Assembly (NCBI GenBank): GCA_029948255.1
Contig: JALIZF010001232.1
Span: forward strand, 149,501 to 213,500
Source: Telmatactis stephensoni
Taxonomy: Eukaryota > Cnidaria > Anthozoa > Actiniaria > Isophelliidae
Length of the DNA: 64,000 nt
Direction of reading: 5' to 3'
Shown: piece after piece, positions 1 to 11,650 of the stretch
Position numbering within the stretch: the first letter of the stretch is position 1
How the letters are laid out: every line of letters begins with the position of its first letter
Translations under genes and position numbers: made by a program
Notes under the pieces: model-generated
What the model saw: only the letters and a program-made list of their open reading frames with translations
What the model was told of the DNA's origin: nothing
Databases searched by the model: none

Positions 1-70
1 TTCTCGTTTCACCTCAAAGAGTGTCAACATATTCAAATGAACATATTTTTAAATTTATCTACAGAGTATA

Positions 71-2188
71 ATGCTACCAGTTTTATTCATCATTTTGGTC
101 AAAGCCAGTTTAGTGAGATCTAAATTCCACTGTGTTGGCACCTGCTACTCAGGGCGAGTGTTTCCACTGCCTGAAGACATCGTCTATGGGAAACATCTCA
201 TAGGATACTCCTACAAGAACATTACTACTGATAATGCAAAGAAGTGCTACTCATTTTGTGTCAATGACTGTCGATGTAAGGCGTGTCAGATGAAAGATGT
301 GAGGTGTGAGTTGCTGGATGAGGACCACACTTCCAGACGAAACAACTTTGTAGCTGGGTCAGGATATGTGTACTATGACTTAAAGCAGGAATCATATCAA
401 GGGGTAAGACATTTGACTTATTTCTTAAAAGTTCCCGAACGTGTAGCACGATAACATTGACACTCACTGTTATCAAACTATTAAAAAAACGTCTTCGGGA
501 AATTAAAGGCCCCATGCAATCCTACGCGACTCATCTGAAGGGGCCTTCGAAAGGTTGTATGGGTACATACCTCCATGCAGTTGCTTGATGTTTAGAGCAG
601 ATTACGTATGACTGGGAAAATGACACGGTATCAAACGGTATACGGTTACGGCAGGGTATCGAATGCTCTTATAGACATTACAGCACTGACACAGTCACGG
701 TACGCCGTCGTAAGTTTCCAACTCATACGAAACCCGCTCTAACATCAACGGGCCAGTGAATTAGTTGAGTTGAATACTGCACCTACCCATGCATGCACCT
801 TCAATTCGGTCTAGTCGCGTAGGCTTTAGCCTCTCGTCCGACAACTTTTTGAAATAGATGTATATGGAATACACGATTTTGAATCAAGTTTTCCTAATTT
901 TGCGGGATCAAGTTATTTTTCTATTCTCAGGATCGATGATCCAATTATTGTAAATGTTCTTGCTACTTCTCTCAAACGCGCTTGTTGCAAAATTAGAAAT
1001 AAAATTAGGCAAATTCCTGGGTTGACATCACCTCATTTGCATTTTCCGATTTCGAATGGTTATAACTCCAAAAGTAGACATCCTCATACAAGAATGTGAA
1101 TCCATAAAGCTTTTGAATTCATGAAAAAACGATTACCAAAATTTCAAATTAGAGGTTAGGGGCACTTTAAAAACGTACTTTGCTATTGCTACTTGTAAAG
1201 TTAGCGCAGGATGTTTAGGTATAGGAACAACTGATGGTCTGATAAAGATCGATTTTCATTCTCGTGGTGTTGATGGGGGAGGGGGCCGTATATAACAAGG
1301 ACTGTATACTGTGTAGGCAGTAGTATATATCCAATTGCTTTCTTTGTCAATTGCTTGTTTTCTTAATCAATTTCTTTCGTTACAATACAGAAATCCCACA
1401 TGATTCAGCCAAATAGCTGTTATAATGGCTGCTGTCTACCTCAACCTTGTATAAACGGAGGAACATGTATAGAACACTGCAGCACACCAAAAGAGAAGTT
1501 CATCTGCGACTGTACAAGATTACTTACGGGAACAGTTTGTCAGCGGAAAGTAGCATCTTGTGTGGATTACTTGAGGAAAGCACGTGGTGCCACACCCTCT
1601 AATGGAAAATACACCATTTACCGCAGCGACAGTGGTCTTCGTCTCGAAGTCTACTGTACTTTCACTACCAACCAGGCCTGGACACTCATCGAAACGTTTA
1701 ATATTGCAAACAACGATCACTACTACAACAAGCCATTTCACTTTGACTTTGAGAGAAATCCAAGTTTAGTCCCAAATTGGGCTGACTATCGCTTGTCGCT
1801 AAGCAACATGCAGTACCTCCGTACTAAGGCCACCATGTTCAGAGCCACGTGTGACTTCCCAAACAGAGGTGGTGAGCTTACTCGTGATTATCTGTTTGGT
1901 TACCTCAGTGACTATGACATCATCAACCATGGAGATATCAGCGGCTGCAAAAAGCATGCCTACATCAACTTGATAGGGAAAGAATACTTTAATCAATCTG
2001 CGCCTACATTCCAGAGACTTGGTACGTGGCATTTCCATATAGAACGTGTGGGTTGTGGCTTTCTAGTTCCACTTACTCAAATTGAAGGTGAGGAATTCTT
2101 TGGTTTGTACGGTCCAATTACTGGTTCAACAAAATGCACTAAAACATCGCAATCTACAACAAACTTCTGGTTAGGAGAAGAGATATAG
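71..2188 (+). CDS. Secreted PAN/EGF/fibrinogen-like protein, copy A (skeletal organic matrix protein 5-like)
   Basis: Two exons, 71-403 and 1391-2188, joined in phase 0 by a GT (404) / AG (1390) intron of 987 bp, give 376 aa. Residues 1-18 form a hydrophobic signal peptide. About 20-105 is a cysteine-rich PAN/apple-like module (CVGTCY ... CYSFCVNDCRCKACQ). About 121-161 is an EGF domain (CINGGTCIEHC ... CDC ... TGTVC). From about 165 there is a fibrinogen-like start (SCVDYL, SNGKYTIY, VYCTF, WTLIETF) followed by a family-specific cysteine-containing tail. From family knowledge, this order recalls coral 'uncharacterized skeletal organic matrix protein 5', a secreted protein of the calcifying matrix; the role here is inferred. 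An acceptor-like CTACAG just before the ATG suggests an upstream 5'UTR exon outside the window. A second copy lies at 33354-37254. Confidence 0.75.
860..1170. repeat. Partial element of the TTAA...GTGCCCCTAACCCC family in intron 1 of copy A
   Basis: The right end reads GGTTAGGGGCACTTTAA (ending 1170), preceded by a stretch with CATTTGCATTTTCCGA. Both features match the right half of the complete element at 56901-57364. A matching left end is not visible, so the unit looks truncated or recombined. The left limit given is approximate. Confidence 0.5.
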
Positions 2189-2284
2189 AGTGAATATCGG
2201 GGCAAGAACTGATCTTGGTATTTGAAACCATTTGAATGTCCAACAAACTGATTGGTTAATATGGTAACATTAACGCAGTAAATA

Positions 2285-2400
2285 CACTGCAACATCACAG
2301 TCTACTACACAGTGGTGGTTAGGAGAACATAAATAGAGTGAACAGACAGGCAGGACTTAAACTGACCTTAGAATGTGAACCTTGAATGCCCAAGTCTCGG
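2285..2400 (+). pseudogene. Remnant of another 3' end of the matrix-protein-like gene
   Basis: About 100 bp behind the stop codon of copy A, the sequence again resembles the last codons and 3' flank of the gene: a version of the 'STTNFWLGEE-stop' coding end (CTACTACACAGTGG, GGTTAGGAGAACATAAATAG), then GAGTGAACAGACAGGCAGGA. That flank is closer to the flank behind copy B (37255 on) than to the one directly behind copy A. No reading frame survives upstream. It looks like the stump of a third family copy deleted by unequal exchange. Confidence 0.5.
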
Positions 2401-2410
2401 TTGCTTGCCA

Positions 2411-2587
2411 ATAGACCTCTTTACCTTCGTTGTTTGTTGTCCCATTTCATAGCGTGCGATGTCACTCTTGGGAGTTGATTCTTTCATATGTAAATATTTT
2501 CACATGTTCATCATAAAAGAGCAGTTCTCAAGGGAATGTCACATGGTCTGAAATGGGCAATTTGCATACGAAGGTAAAGAGGTCTAT
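2411..2587. mobile_element. Short MITE, ends TAGACCTCTTTACCTTCG
   Basis: About 20 bp at 2411 (ATAGACCTCTTTACCTTCG) are repeated in inverted form at the right end (CGAAGGTAAAGAGGTCTAT). TA dinucleotides at the edges suggest a TA target. No coding capacity. Confidence 0.6.
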
Positions 2588-2821
2588 TAAACTAAACCAA
2601 TACGTAAAAAAGAGCCGGGTAATTTGACGTCCGAAAAAATCGTACACACGTCTACGTACCGTAAGAACCGAAAAGAGCGGGAAAAGTGGATTACCTCAAT
2701 CAGAAAACCGGGTTTTCGGAACTGTCCAACCAAAATCACACACATACATCAATTTTTCTAACCGGAATTTCCGATTTTCTGGGTACATGGAAACCGCCCC
2801 TGGTGTCTACATGTAGATCAT

Positions 2822-3342
2822 CTAGTCCAGTCCCAGACTCTCTTTCTTGCCGCTCCAGAACTCGCGGAGAAAGGAGAGTCCAGTATAACTTGCATGCGCA
2901 TATCAGCTTAGTGACCACGCGATCACCAAATTCATGTGGTGATCGCGTGGTTACAATTCCTAAAGTCGTCTAATGATTCAAGATGGCTGAAGAAGAAAGT
3001 GTTTTGTATACACGATATCAGTCTCATTTCGGAAAGCAATTTGTTGATTCAGTGAGCTATGCACTTGGAAAAACCAACTATAATCTTTTACCAAAATTTG
3101 AGCAGTTACAGGCCTTTTACGGATGGACAGTTGGGAAAGACGTATTTGTGAATTTTTCGATACGCATCACTACCATATTTTTTGACAGCAAAACAAAACA
3201 CTGACCTTTGCATATTGCAAGCTCTCAAAATAAAACTTTAATCTGATTGGCTCATTTTGCACATGCGCATGCAAGTTATACTGGACTCTCCTTTCTCCGC
3301 GAGTCCTGCAGCGGCAAGAAAGAGAGTCTGGGACTGGACTAG
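2822..3342. mobile_element. 521-bp TIR element with 8-bp target duplication and a gene fragment inside
   Basis: Inverted ends of about 80-90 bp begin CTAGTCCAGTCCCAGACTC and end with the complement. The element is flanked by TAGATCAT at 2814-2821 and again at 3343-3350, an 8-bp target duplication as made by hAT-type transposases. The interior is not palindromic and carries a coding-like segment (2983-3204), so this looks like a Pack-MITE that captured host or other-element sequence. No transposase is present, so movement would depend on one supplied from elsewhere. Confidence 0.7.
2983..3204 (+). pseudogene. Captured fragment resembling the N-terminus of a RecQ-type helicase
   Basis: A 73-codon frame opens with ATG (MAEEESVLY) and runs through LPKFEQLQAFYGWTVGKDVF. 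The pattern L-K-x-E-Q ... A-F ... G-K-D-V-F-V is what precedes the Walker A motif (LPTGxGKS) in RecQ-family DNA helicases, including the many RecQ-like genes of corals. Right after GKDVFVN the sequence departs into unrelated residues and stops, so Walker A and the helicase core are missing. Family assignment rests on this short motif only. It lies wholly inside the TIR element 2822-3342. Confidence 0.45.
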
Positions 3343-3350
3343 TAGATCAT

Positions 3351-4640
3351 CTAATTAAATATGGCCGAGGGCAACATCTGTATAACAATTTACCGTAATG
3401 TCTTCATCAATGTCTTGATCAGTATTGCTTCCTCCCATTTCAAGACACCATACGTGATCATAATGGAGGGCTTTCACTGGAATGTGAGCTCATGAATTAT
3501 TATGAATTATTAATGCACATAAAGATCAGTCTTTATCACAGGCCTCCCAGGCTCTGTGTAAGTACGGGAGTAATATGAGTTGGGTCGTTGGGCTGTCTGT
3601 GGTTACGATCTCAACGATTTTCCATATGTGTTCAAATTTTCTCTTCTGAATGGAAGATATTTGATGTTGACATTTCAAAAATGTCAAATAAATTAAGTTT
3701 AAGGTGCAGTGGCTCGACTGGGTTTTGTTTGAGCCGCACCTCCGCTGTTTGAACGTAACGCAAAATGCGTCGCGGCAAAAAAACTAATTTCAAAAAAATT
3801 CCACAGCAAGTCTAGGGATAGATTAAAGTTTGTTTTGACGTTTAAATCATTTCGATCGGAGTTTTCAATAATTTATAGTGGCGGCATGGCGATTTTCATA
3901 AACCTGATTTTTGGGGAAAACTTGAGTTTTGTACAAAATCGCATTTATTGGTTCATAAAATCCAGATCAAGTTCTGCACTCTTACTCAGTTTCAACGATT
4001 TCTATGGAAGCGTTTTTGAATAAAACGCGCTTGAACTTTTACGCATCAAAAAAGTAAACAATTCCGAGCATTCAGTTTACTTCGCCGAAAACCTTACTTT
4101 TAGGGCTAGGAAAAAGTTTTTTTGAGCTCATATTGTCGACACATTCAATAATTGTTCGTTCGGAAAAGTAGAACAAAATTGCGTCCCACGATTTTGAGAA
4201 ATATGAATTTAGGTCAAGTTGATAGAGGTGCGACTTTTCATATTTTGTTTATCATTTCACTTATTTTTATAAAAAGCTAGAAAACTTAAGATTCCCTCGA
4301 TAACGTTTTTCTAACTTCAGTATCAGCGTTTTCGCCAAGTTGTTTCTTAATCCTACACACTTTATGGCCATTGAAGCATTGTAACATATCCAAAATAAAC
4401 TAAAAATGTAAATTTAGTTTACTTCGGGTTGACGTTTTTTGGTCGTCAAGCATCTCCATTGTGCATTTTTTTCTGAACTTGTGAATTCCGATTCCGCTTG
4501 ATGCACTCAATAACAAAGGATGCATCCTTTGTTATTTTAATATAAGCCATTGAAATTGCTGTTTCAAATTATCATACTCGGAGCCACTCGGAAGGTTTAC
4601 AAAAGGCAAACAAGAGTGGCATATCGGAATTTACACAGAG
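3351..4640. other. Non-coding stretch, nothing recognised
   Basis: AT-rich sequence with only short chance frames. No splice-consistent exons, tRNA-like boxes or long inverted repeats were found. Confidence 0.4.
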
Positions 4641-4644
4641 TTAA

Positions 4645-5405
4645 TTAAGTCTTCCAAGTTACCTGGACTGGTGAACTACTTTCCTTCGCCTTTTTCTCCG
4701 TTTTCTTTTAATTTGCACAAGGAAATACCATAGTTCTAGAAACTTTAGTAAGGCCAGGAACTGCTACGTACAGCGTTACTCTGGATATCACTGGCGTGAC
4801 TATAGTTCCATGTATTTGCATTTTTTGCACGAGGCGCCAAAGCGACACGCATGCAGGCATGCATATCATAAAGCCTGAATCAAACACCGGCAACAACTCG
4901 GAGAATAGAGATGCACATATGGCAATGTTTCAAAAATTATTTAATGGTCTTAAAAAACTTCAATGCTTTTGTAATTTAAACACCTTACTGGTAAAGGATT
5001 GAATATTCAATATCGAGACATAAAAAAAATTGCTTGACTAGTTTTTAAGAAACAGTATTATTAACGTGGATGTCGAAATTCCGAGTTAAACGCGGCAATT
5101 TAGTGCTTTACGTACAGTCGTCTCAACGGCGATCAAAAACAGCAAATACGATGACATATTCACAAAATAAAAAAACATGCTTGGTATTATTTAGAAACAA
5201 AAATATTGCAACTTTTCTTTGGAAAATCATTGTTATAAAATTAATTTAGTAAAGCACCCGCGGTTTTAAATTTCTCCAAAATTAAACAATTGCTGCGTTT
5301 TTACTCAAAATCGGCTTAATAGAATTTCTTTAAACGCTCTCACATTATAGACAAACATTTGATTTACAAAGTCTCATAAATCGTTTTTCTCGTTGAGGTC
5401 TGGAT
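4645..5405 (+). repeat. Orphan partial copy of repeat unit U
   Basis: From about 4645 (TCTTCCAAGTTACCTGG) to about 5405 the sequence closely matches 25010-25790, the part of unit U running from inside its small inverted-repeat cassette towards element F. It has a few substitutions and small indels (for example around 4700-4760 and 4795-4815). Beyond 5405 similarity stops abruptly at GGTCTGGATTTTGA. It agrees with copies U2/U3 where U1 differs, for example CACCCGCGGTTTTAAATT. It is separated from the main array by 3.9 kb of unrelated DNA. Confidence 0.8.
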
Positions 5406-6100
5406 TTTGACAAAATTACTGCGAACGGCTTATGCATTTGTAAGTAAAGTGAGCATTCCAAGGATAAAACAGGGCACAATGACCCTCCACATCTTTGTCT
5501 TCATCAACATGGCGAACCTTCGAAGCGTGTTTGCATCATGTTTGCATCATGTGTGGCCTGAGCCGAGCCCGAAGGACTTCTGGGTAATATGCAGGTTTGC
5601 GACGTTGATGATATAGGTGGATCTTTGTTTACAATTTTTGCTCATTAGCATAGGCATTTCTCTTTTCAACCAAAAAAAACACCAAATCACCTCTGAATAT
5701 TGCAAGGGCATGGCAAAACTAGCTTTCTTTGGAAATTTGCATGGCACAAGCAATAGTTTTTTGCGTGATGCAGTTTTAAAAACTAAATTTTACAGAGAAT
5801 GTATGGGATCATTAGCGCTTTTGCCACTCAGAAATTTGAAAGCAAATTGGAAGCTGGATATCTCGCACAATATTGCATACAAAGAGCTAAAAAGTTCGTA
5901 GATTACTTATATTAAACAGCTCTTAAAAGTTTTGGACTCAGTTTGTAATCTTATCGATTTTTAAGCGTATGCTAATGAAGCAGAATGTAAACACATGACG
6001 TCAGCAAAGATTCTCCTATACCTATTTCAAAAAATAGAGACCTCTATGAGGCCATGTGGTTACTGGCCTCAAATCCAAATATAGATATAGACGCATTTCA
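5406..6100. other. Non-coding stretch, nothing recognised
   Basis: No convincing exon or repeat structure. The frame at 5617-5901 has no family features. Confidence 0.35.
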
Positions 6101-6104
6101 AGGC

Positions 6105-7131
6105 CTGTCCCTGGTTGGGGGTGGGGGTAGGGGTTTACTTCGACTAGTGCATACACACACACCGACTTTGTCCTATTGCCCTTGGTAAGTTTATTGAAAT
6201 TCAATATATTTTTATGTTCTATTTGACCTGATGCGTTTGGTCACGTAATGGATTACATGGGTGGCGTAGTGGTTAAGCCACTCGTCTTTCACCACTGTGG
6301 TCTAGCGGTCAAGGGTTCGCTGGTTCGAGCCCCGCTGTGACCAGATGTGAATTGAGTTTGTTTGATGTGTTTTCTCTCCCTTGCCAGCGAGGGTTTTTCT
6401 CCGGTTCTCCGGTTTTCCTCCTCCATAAAAATCAACATGTGAGTTGAGTGTTGTGTGCTAAAATAAGAAATGTAGTGGTAGTGAGTGTGAGGGCAGCAGG
6501 TCCACATCAGCGAAAGCTGCCAGATATCCAACCTGCTTAAACAACTAAAAGATTTGATTTTTTTTTTTGGATAAAACATCTGAAACATGAACGAAACAAA
6601 CATTTCCCCTGCAGATATATTTCTGAACTAAACTGCACAGTTTGGTCTCAAAACGTATATTTATAACCACAAACCCTATATTTCATTATTAATAACTGTC
6701 CCTGGTTGGGGGTGAGGGTAGGGGTTTACTTCGACTAATCTATTTTTATGTTCTATTTGACCTGACGCGTTCGTCACGTAATCGATAAAACATCTGAAAC
6801 ATGAACGAAAAAATACACGATTTGTTGTGTCAATAATGCCGTTGCAGTTGTAGAAGTCTTTGCAGCAAACAATTTAGATATATAGTGAAATAAAAAGTTG
6901 AATAAACTGGTATATTCGCAGGGAATATTTTTGCGTGTGAGATATAATGTATGATAATACAATGACAAAGGCAAACACTAATAGCTGTTGACAGACAAAT
7001 AAAGGGTCTTTACTACTGCTGCTGGTCCAAACGTTTCCCCTACAGATATATTTATGAACTAAACTGATCGGTTTAGTCTCAAAACGTATATCTATAACCA
7101 CAATTTCTATATTTGATTATTAATAATCGCC
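6105..7131 (+). repeat. Local direct duplications
   Basis: Two segments are each present twice in direct orientation. First, GTCCCTGGTTGGGGGTG with the following GGGGTTTACTTCGACTA and TATGTTCTATTTGACCTG, near 6110-6250 and 6700-6780. Second, CAGATATATTT with GAACTAAACTG and CTCAAAACGTATAT, near 6612-6690 and 7040-7130. A SINE-like unit (6263-6570) sits between the first pair. The copies differ by scattered substitutions, so this is an older duplication. Confidence 0.6.
6263..6570 (+). repeat. tRNA-derived SINE
   Basis: The head has a Pol III A-box-like GGCGTAGTGGTTAAGCC and a perfect B box GGTTCGAGCCC within about 80 bp. The body contains TTTTTCTCCGGTTCTCCGG and TTTTCCTCCTCC, and the unit ends in a T-rich tract near 6560. 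This head-body-tail order is that of a tRNA-derived SINE rather than a working tRNA: the acceptor arms do not pair well. Confidence 0.6.
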
Positions 7132-7984
7132 TTAAGGACGTTCGCGGGAAAATGCAAATAAATGAAAAATCGCTGCAATTTAGCATGTTGATAAATCATC
7201 ATGAAACTCATCAAATAAGGCCAAAAAAGTTGGGGGTCACCGTTAAATTTCGAGAGCTACATCGCTGAGAAGTTGGCCAATTTTGCACTTTGCAGAGCCT
7301 TCTTCACGAAGCATAAAGTAAAGAGAAAGAAAATTTGTTTTCCGTGAAAAAATCGCCGGACATAGTAAAAAAGGTACAAGAATGCTTCTCCAACTATCCA
7401 TCTGTTTTAAAAACGTTATTTAGATACCGTATCAAAAAATCAAGTTATTTTTTTAGGCAACAACAAGCAATGGTCTCCAACAAAATTGTCGCATTCTTTC
7501 GAATTCGTGGATCAAAATTAGGCAGAAAATGTCGTTTTTCCATACGAAAAATAAATGTCGATTTTCTGAAAAACTAACAGGATGTTGATATTTAGTAGCT
7601 CTTCAAAATGAGAAAATAAAAAATGGGGGTCACCGTTAATTTTGAAGAGATATTCACCGTTAAAAACTGGGTCCGTGATGACCGTGACAAGCCAAGTCTA
7701 TCGCCATCTTGAAAACCGAGTGGAGACTGGGTTTCGTGGGTTCCTTTTTTGTCTTTTTCTTTCTTTTTTTCTGCACTTTTTCAACCCAAATAATTTTTTT
7801 CAACCTTGAATTTCCATTATTTTAATTTTTCCTACAAACTTGAACAATATTTTCTTCAAAAAAAGAAAAAAAAAGAAATTATCGAAAAAAATATTGTTTT
7901 ACGGCCGCCATCTTGGAATTAGTTGAGCGCGCGCTAGCCTGTGCAGTAGAAGTGCGCGCGAACAATGCCCGCGAACGTCCTTAA
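7132..7984. mobile_element. TTAA-bounded TIR element, ends TTAAGGACGTTCGCGGG
   Basis: TTAAGGACGTTCGCGGG at 7132 is mirrored by CCCGCGAACGTCCTTAA ending at 7984. The TTAA target and short ends suggest a non-autonomous Kolobok- or piggyBac-type element. The 853-bp interior has only chance frames and no transposase. Confidence 0.7.
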
Positions 7985-9113
7985 ACACTCTCAGACCGCC
8001 GCACGTAGTTCCGCGCACGTACTTCGTAGTTCGGCTTGGAACTTCGCCTCTACTTCGGAACTTCGCGTATCTTTCGGCTTGACAGTTCTCCTCCCCTTCG
8101 GAGATTTCCGAAAATCACTCACGGACTCGCACCCTAGCTCATGGACCCGATGGCATAGTGTGTTACTGGCATTAAGCCAGTAACCACAAAAACGTTGTCG
8201 CATTAAGTTCACAGTGTACGTACTTCAAGACTGCAAAGGATTTTGGTAGTTTTCTAGTAATTAATGTAATCATAGCATGTTTGGGTTGCATAAAACATGA
8301 ATACAAAAGGCTTAAAATGCTCACCAAGGAAACGTCACACAAGGAAAGATGATATCGAATAGATGCTGTATAGATGATTTAAAAGAATAACTAGCAAAAC
8401 CGTTTGCAGTCTTGGAGTGTATACACTGTGGACTTGTTGCGACAACGTCTTTTGCATTAGGTGTATATAGACGACAACTCATTTTTAGAGTCGTGCGCGG
8501 CCAAGAAGCATGCGCACGACTAATTAGCGGCAGATCAGTTACGCAACTAATTCCATTTAAAAATCCCAACTCGCGATAATATGCGATTTTAGACATTATG
8601 TGACCAACCTTTTTGAATGTTGGGGCTATGCCAGTAATATTGACGTGGAAAGGCAGCATACAGGTGAATAGTTATTTCGTTTTTAACTCGTGGATTGCAA
8701 ATCCTCGAGTTATAGTGAGGGGTCGAAATATGGAAATGTATCACTCACTCACTCGCAAATTATGCTACTGCGCATGCTCGACGCGATTGAAGTCAGACCG
8801 AAAGTAACGTGGGCTCTAGATACGCAGGAGCTATCGCTTTCGCTCTTTTTTATTCCGGGACTCCCGAAGGACTCCCGAATTATTCACAGATCAACGATAT
8901 TCGCTCTTCACGATGTTGAAGTCAGACTAGACAAAATTTATATTTAGTGAAGAACAGAAAAATTATACAAAACATATGTTTCAAAATAGCTAGCTAGAAG
9001 GGAAATCAGCGAATTTTACTGTCGTTACTAAAGGCAGATAAACGTGTCGGTAATTAATACCGTAGATACTAGTTTGATAGCCGAGTCAAATAGCTAAGTG
9101 AGAAGACATTAGT
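7985..9113. other. Non-coding stretch, nothing recognised
   Basis: Only a short hairpin (GTCGTGCGC ... GCGCACGAC near 8492-8520) stands out. The 112-codon minus-strand frame at 8321-8659 shows no domain features. Confidence 0.35.
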
Positions 9114-9222
9114 GGCCGGTTGTATGAAGGGTGAATAGCGCCTAATAAATCTATACAAAATTTATACGGTGGATAACTCTTATCCGGTGGATAACTTTAT
9201 CCAACCTTCGTACAACCGGGCC
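9114..9222. mobile_element. 109-bp MITE, ends GGCCGGTTGTATGAAGG
   Basis: GGCCGGTTGTATGAAGG is mirrored by CCTTCGTACAACCGGGCC. The interior holds two copies of a TTATCC / GGATAA motif. No coding capacity. Confidence 0.6.
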
Positions 9223-9295
9223 CAGCTCTAGAAATACAAAAGGCTGAACATTATAGCTTGAATTACCATCGACTAGAAGCACTCCACGATAAGAA

Positions 9296-11043
9296 TTAAG
9301 TGGGCGTCTCTGTTAAAGACGCCCACCGATTTTGACTTTCGAAATAGATTTTCCTGGCACTCTATTATTTTGAAGGCCTGACCCAAAGAATGACTAACCT
9401 GAACTCAGTTTGCTAAAAAATTATTTATTTATTTTTTTGGAGTCCGCCAAGCCTTCACTCGGCACAATGGCCATTTTGAAGTCAAGCAGATAGCAAAATA
9501 CCAAGATATTGACATTGCCGTAAAGAAACAAATTTGTACTTAAATGTTATAACTTTTATATGAATATGTTCCTGTATCCTTCTACTTTGTTAGGCCACAT
9601 GACTTTCAAAAATTACATTTTGTTTTTTAACGGTAGCAAGAAAATTCTAGACCCTCCTGCACACGCTGTGTTCGACATCACCAAACATCTCAACTTTAAG
9701 GGCTTGTTTCAAAATCGTGGGACCTTATTCATTCTCTTCCAGTATATGCGCATAAAGTACTAACGTTGGCCAATACAAAACGCTTATAAAATTTTTCTGC
9801 ACTCAATTTTCTAGAAAAATACAAGAGCCCAAACTTCAGGTAATTTCGAAATAGCAGGATTTTCGGGATACCGGCCTAGTCTACATCTTCAATATATGAT
9901 TTGGGCTACCTGTGTATTCATCTTATGCTACAAAAATAGACAAAAAATAATCTCGATTACAGATTATTCATAATTGAAGATAGAATCTAATTGCAGAAAA
10001 GACAGGAAAATATATTTTTTGATTAACTTCCTGCTTTGCAAAAGCTCCCCTCTACCCCCTCCCCCTGTACTTAAATACTGGTGGACTGGGAACGAGTGAT
10101 CTCGATGTAAACACATTCGTGAATTCGAACAAGTTTTCTCTCCAGCATTTTGACTCGTTTTGATAGATCAATGCCAGTTTTGTCTTGTGTATGGTTAACT
10201 GCATCTCTGAAGATGACTATTTTATTTAAAGATTGCACAGAACGAACTTTGCACGGAAATTAGAAGCCAGTGAAACCACCACCAAGTTTTTACGTCACCA
10301 TGCGACTGTTCATCGAATTTGCCCTGGAATGCCTGGCTGCTCGAAAGTCAAGCAGTACTTTTTAAGTTAAAGTGGATTAAATACGGCTTCCCACGACTAC
10401 CAAGCTGCATGTAGGACCAAATAAGGTAGTATATGTTAGCTGTTATCTTTAAAAAATTACATATAATGTATGGTGAATTTCGACATATTTTCAAATTACC
10501 TGAAGTTTGGGCTCTTGTATTTTTCTAGAAAATTGAGTGCAGAAAAATTTTATAAGCGTTTTGTATTGGCCAACGTTAGTACTTTATGCGCATATACTGG
10601 AAGAGAATGAATAAGGTTCCACGATTTTGAAACAAGCCCTTAAAGTTGAGATGTTTGGTGATGTCGAACACAGCGTGTGCAGGAGGGTCTAGAATTTTCT
10701 TGCTACCGTTAAAAAACAAAATGTAATTTTTGAAAGTCATGTGGCCTAACAAAGTAGAAGGATACAGGAACATATTCATATAAAAGTTATAACATTTAAG
10801 TACAAATTTGTTTCTTTACGGCAATGTCAATATCTTGGCATTTTGCTATCTGCTTGACTTCAAAATGGCCATTGTGCCGAGTGAAGGCTTGGCGGACTCC
10901 AAAAAAATAAATAAATAATTTTTTAGCAAACTAAGTTCAGGTTAGTCATTCTTTGGGTCAGGCCTTCAAAATAATAGAGTGCCAGGAAAATCTATTTCGA
11001 AAGTCAAAATCGGTGGGCGTCTTTAACAGAGACGCCCACTTAA
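9296..11043. mobile_element. Element E, copy 1: TTAA-bounded, nearly palindromic
   Basis: Starts TTAAGTGGGCGTCTCTG and ends with the complement CAGAGACGCCCACTTAA. The arms stay complementary for about 570 bp each side, leaving an asymmetric centre of roughly 600 bp (about 9870-10470). The arms differ by a few substitutions (for example GTGGGACC near 9720 against the complement of GGTTCCAC near 10615). The mirrored 67-codon frames at 9560-9763 and 10576-10779 come from this palindrome. TTAA ends fit a non-autonomous Kolobok-like transposon. Copy 2 is at 19976-21723. This copy forms the left edge of the inverted triplication; the sequence to its left is unique. Confidence 0.75.
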
Positions 11044-11564
11044 ATACAGACGTTGTTTAAAGAAGAAGCCTTTTTGGATTCCTAGTATTAGCGCAAGGAG
11101 TGGAAAAACCATCGAATTACCGAAGCAAGTTTAGCCATGACTCCATGACTTACGCAATAGAATATTGCATTGCAGTCGATACTGACGAGTAAAACCCTTT
11201 CTGAATGCCGGACTTTATACATCGCTGTCAAGCAATAAAAACTCGTTTCAAGTCCAACATCAAAGTCATCCAAGCTTTTAGTGTTCGTACTCTATCATCA
11301 CAAGAGTCAATGTTAAAGTAGCTAAACCGCAAACGAAAACATTTTGAGAACGCCCAACTGACCGGCGAGCGCCGGTCAAGGTCGTCGGATAGCCGAAAAA
11401 CAGCAACGAAAAAGGCGTATTGAGTTTATTGGCTTAGTGTTTTATGAAGCAATTTCTTTTATTTATAGCGACATTTTGCTACAGAGAGAAGCATTTGTCT
11501 TGTATTTTTGCTTCGCTTTGTCTGTGGGGTTGCAACCACACATGGACAATAAATACACAAAATT

Positions 11565-11650
11565 TAGTTGTCGAAGTCATGCAACTTCTCGATAGTCAAG
11601 TGGACATACCCATGGCTTTCTAAGCGAAAGGTCCGTAGTTCGAGTCTCGG
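11565..11650 (+). repeat. tRNA-like SINE head within U
   Basis: GATAGTCAAGTGGACATACCC resembles a D-arm/A-box region. GTAGTTCGAGTCTCGG is a B box, and a strong T-rich tract follows. Stems pair poorly, so it is a tRNA-derived repeat rather than a working tRNA. The same sequence is at about 19369-19454 (minus) and 22245-22330 (plus) because U is triplicated. Confidence 0.45.

Noticed and set aside
1520..1741. Antisense frames over exon 2 of copy A (and the same in copy B)
   Set aside because: Shadows of the conserved coding exon on the other strand.
8321..8659. 112-codon minus-strand frame
   Set aside because: No splice context, domain or compositional sign of coding; not repeated in a conserved way.
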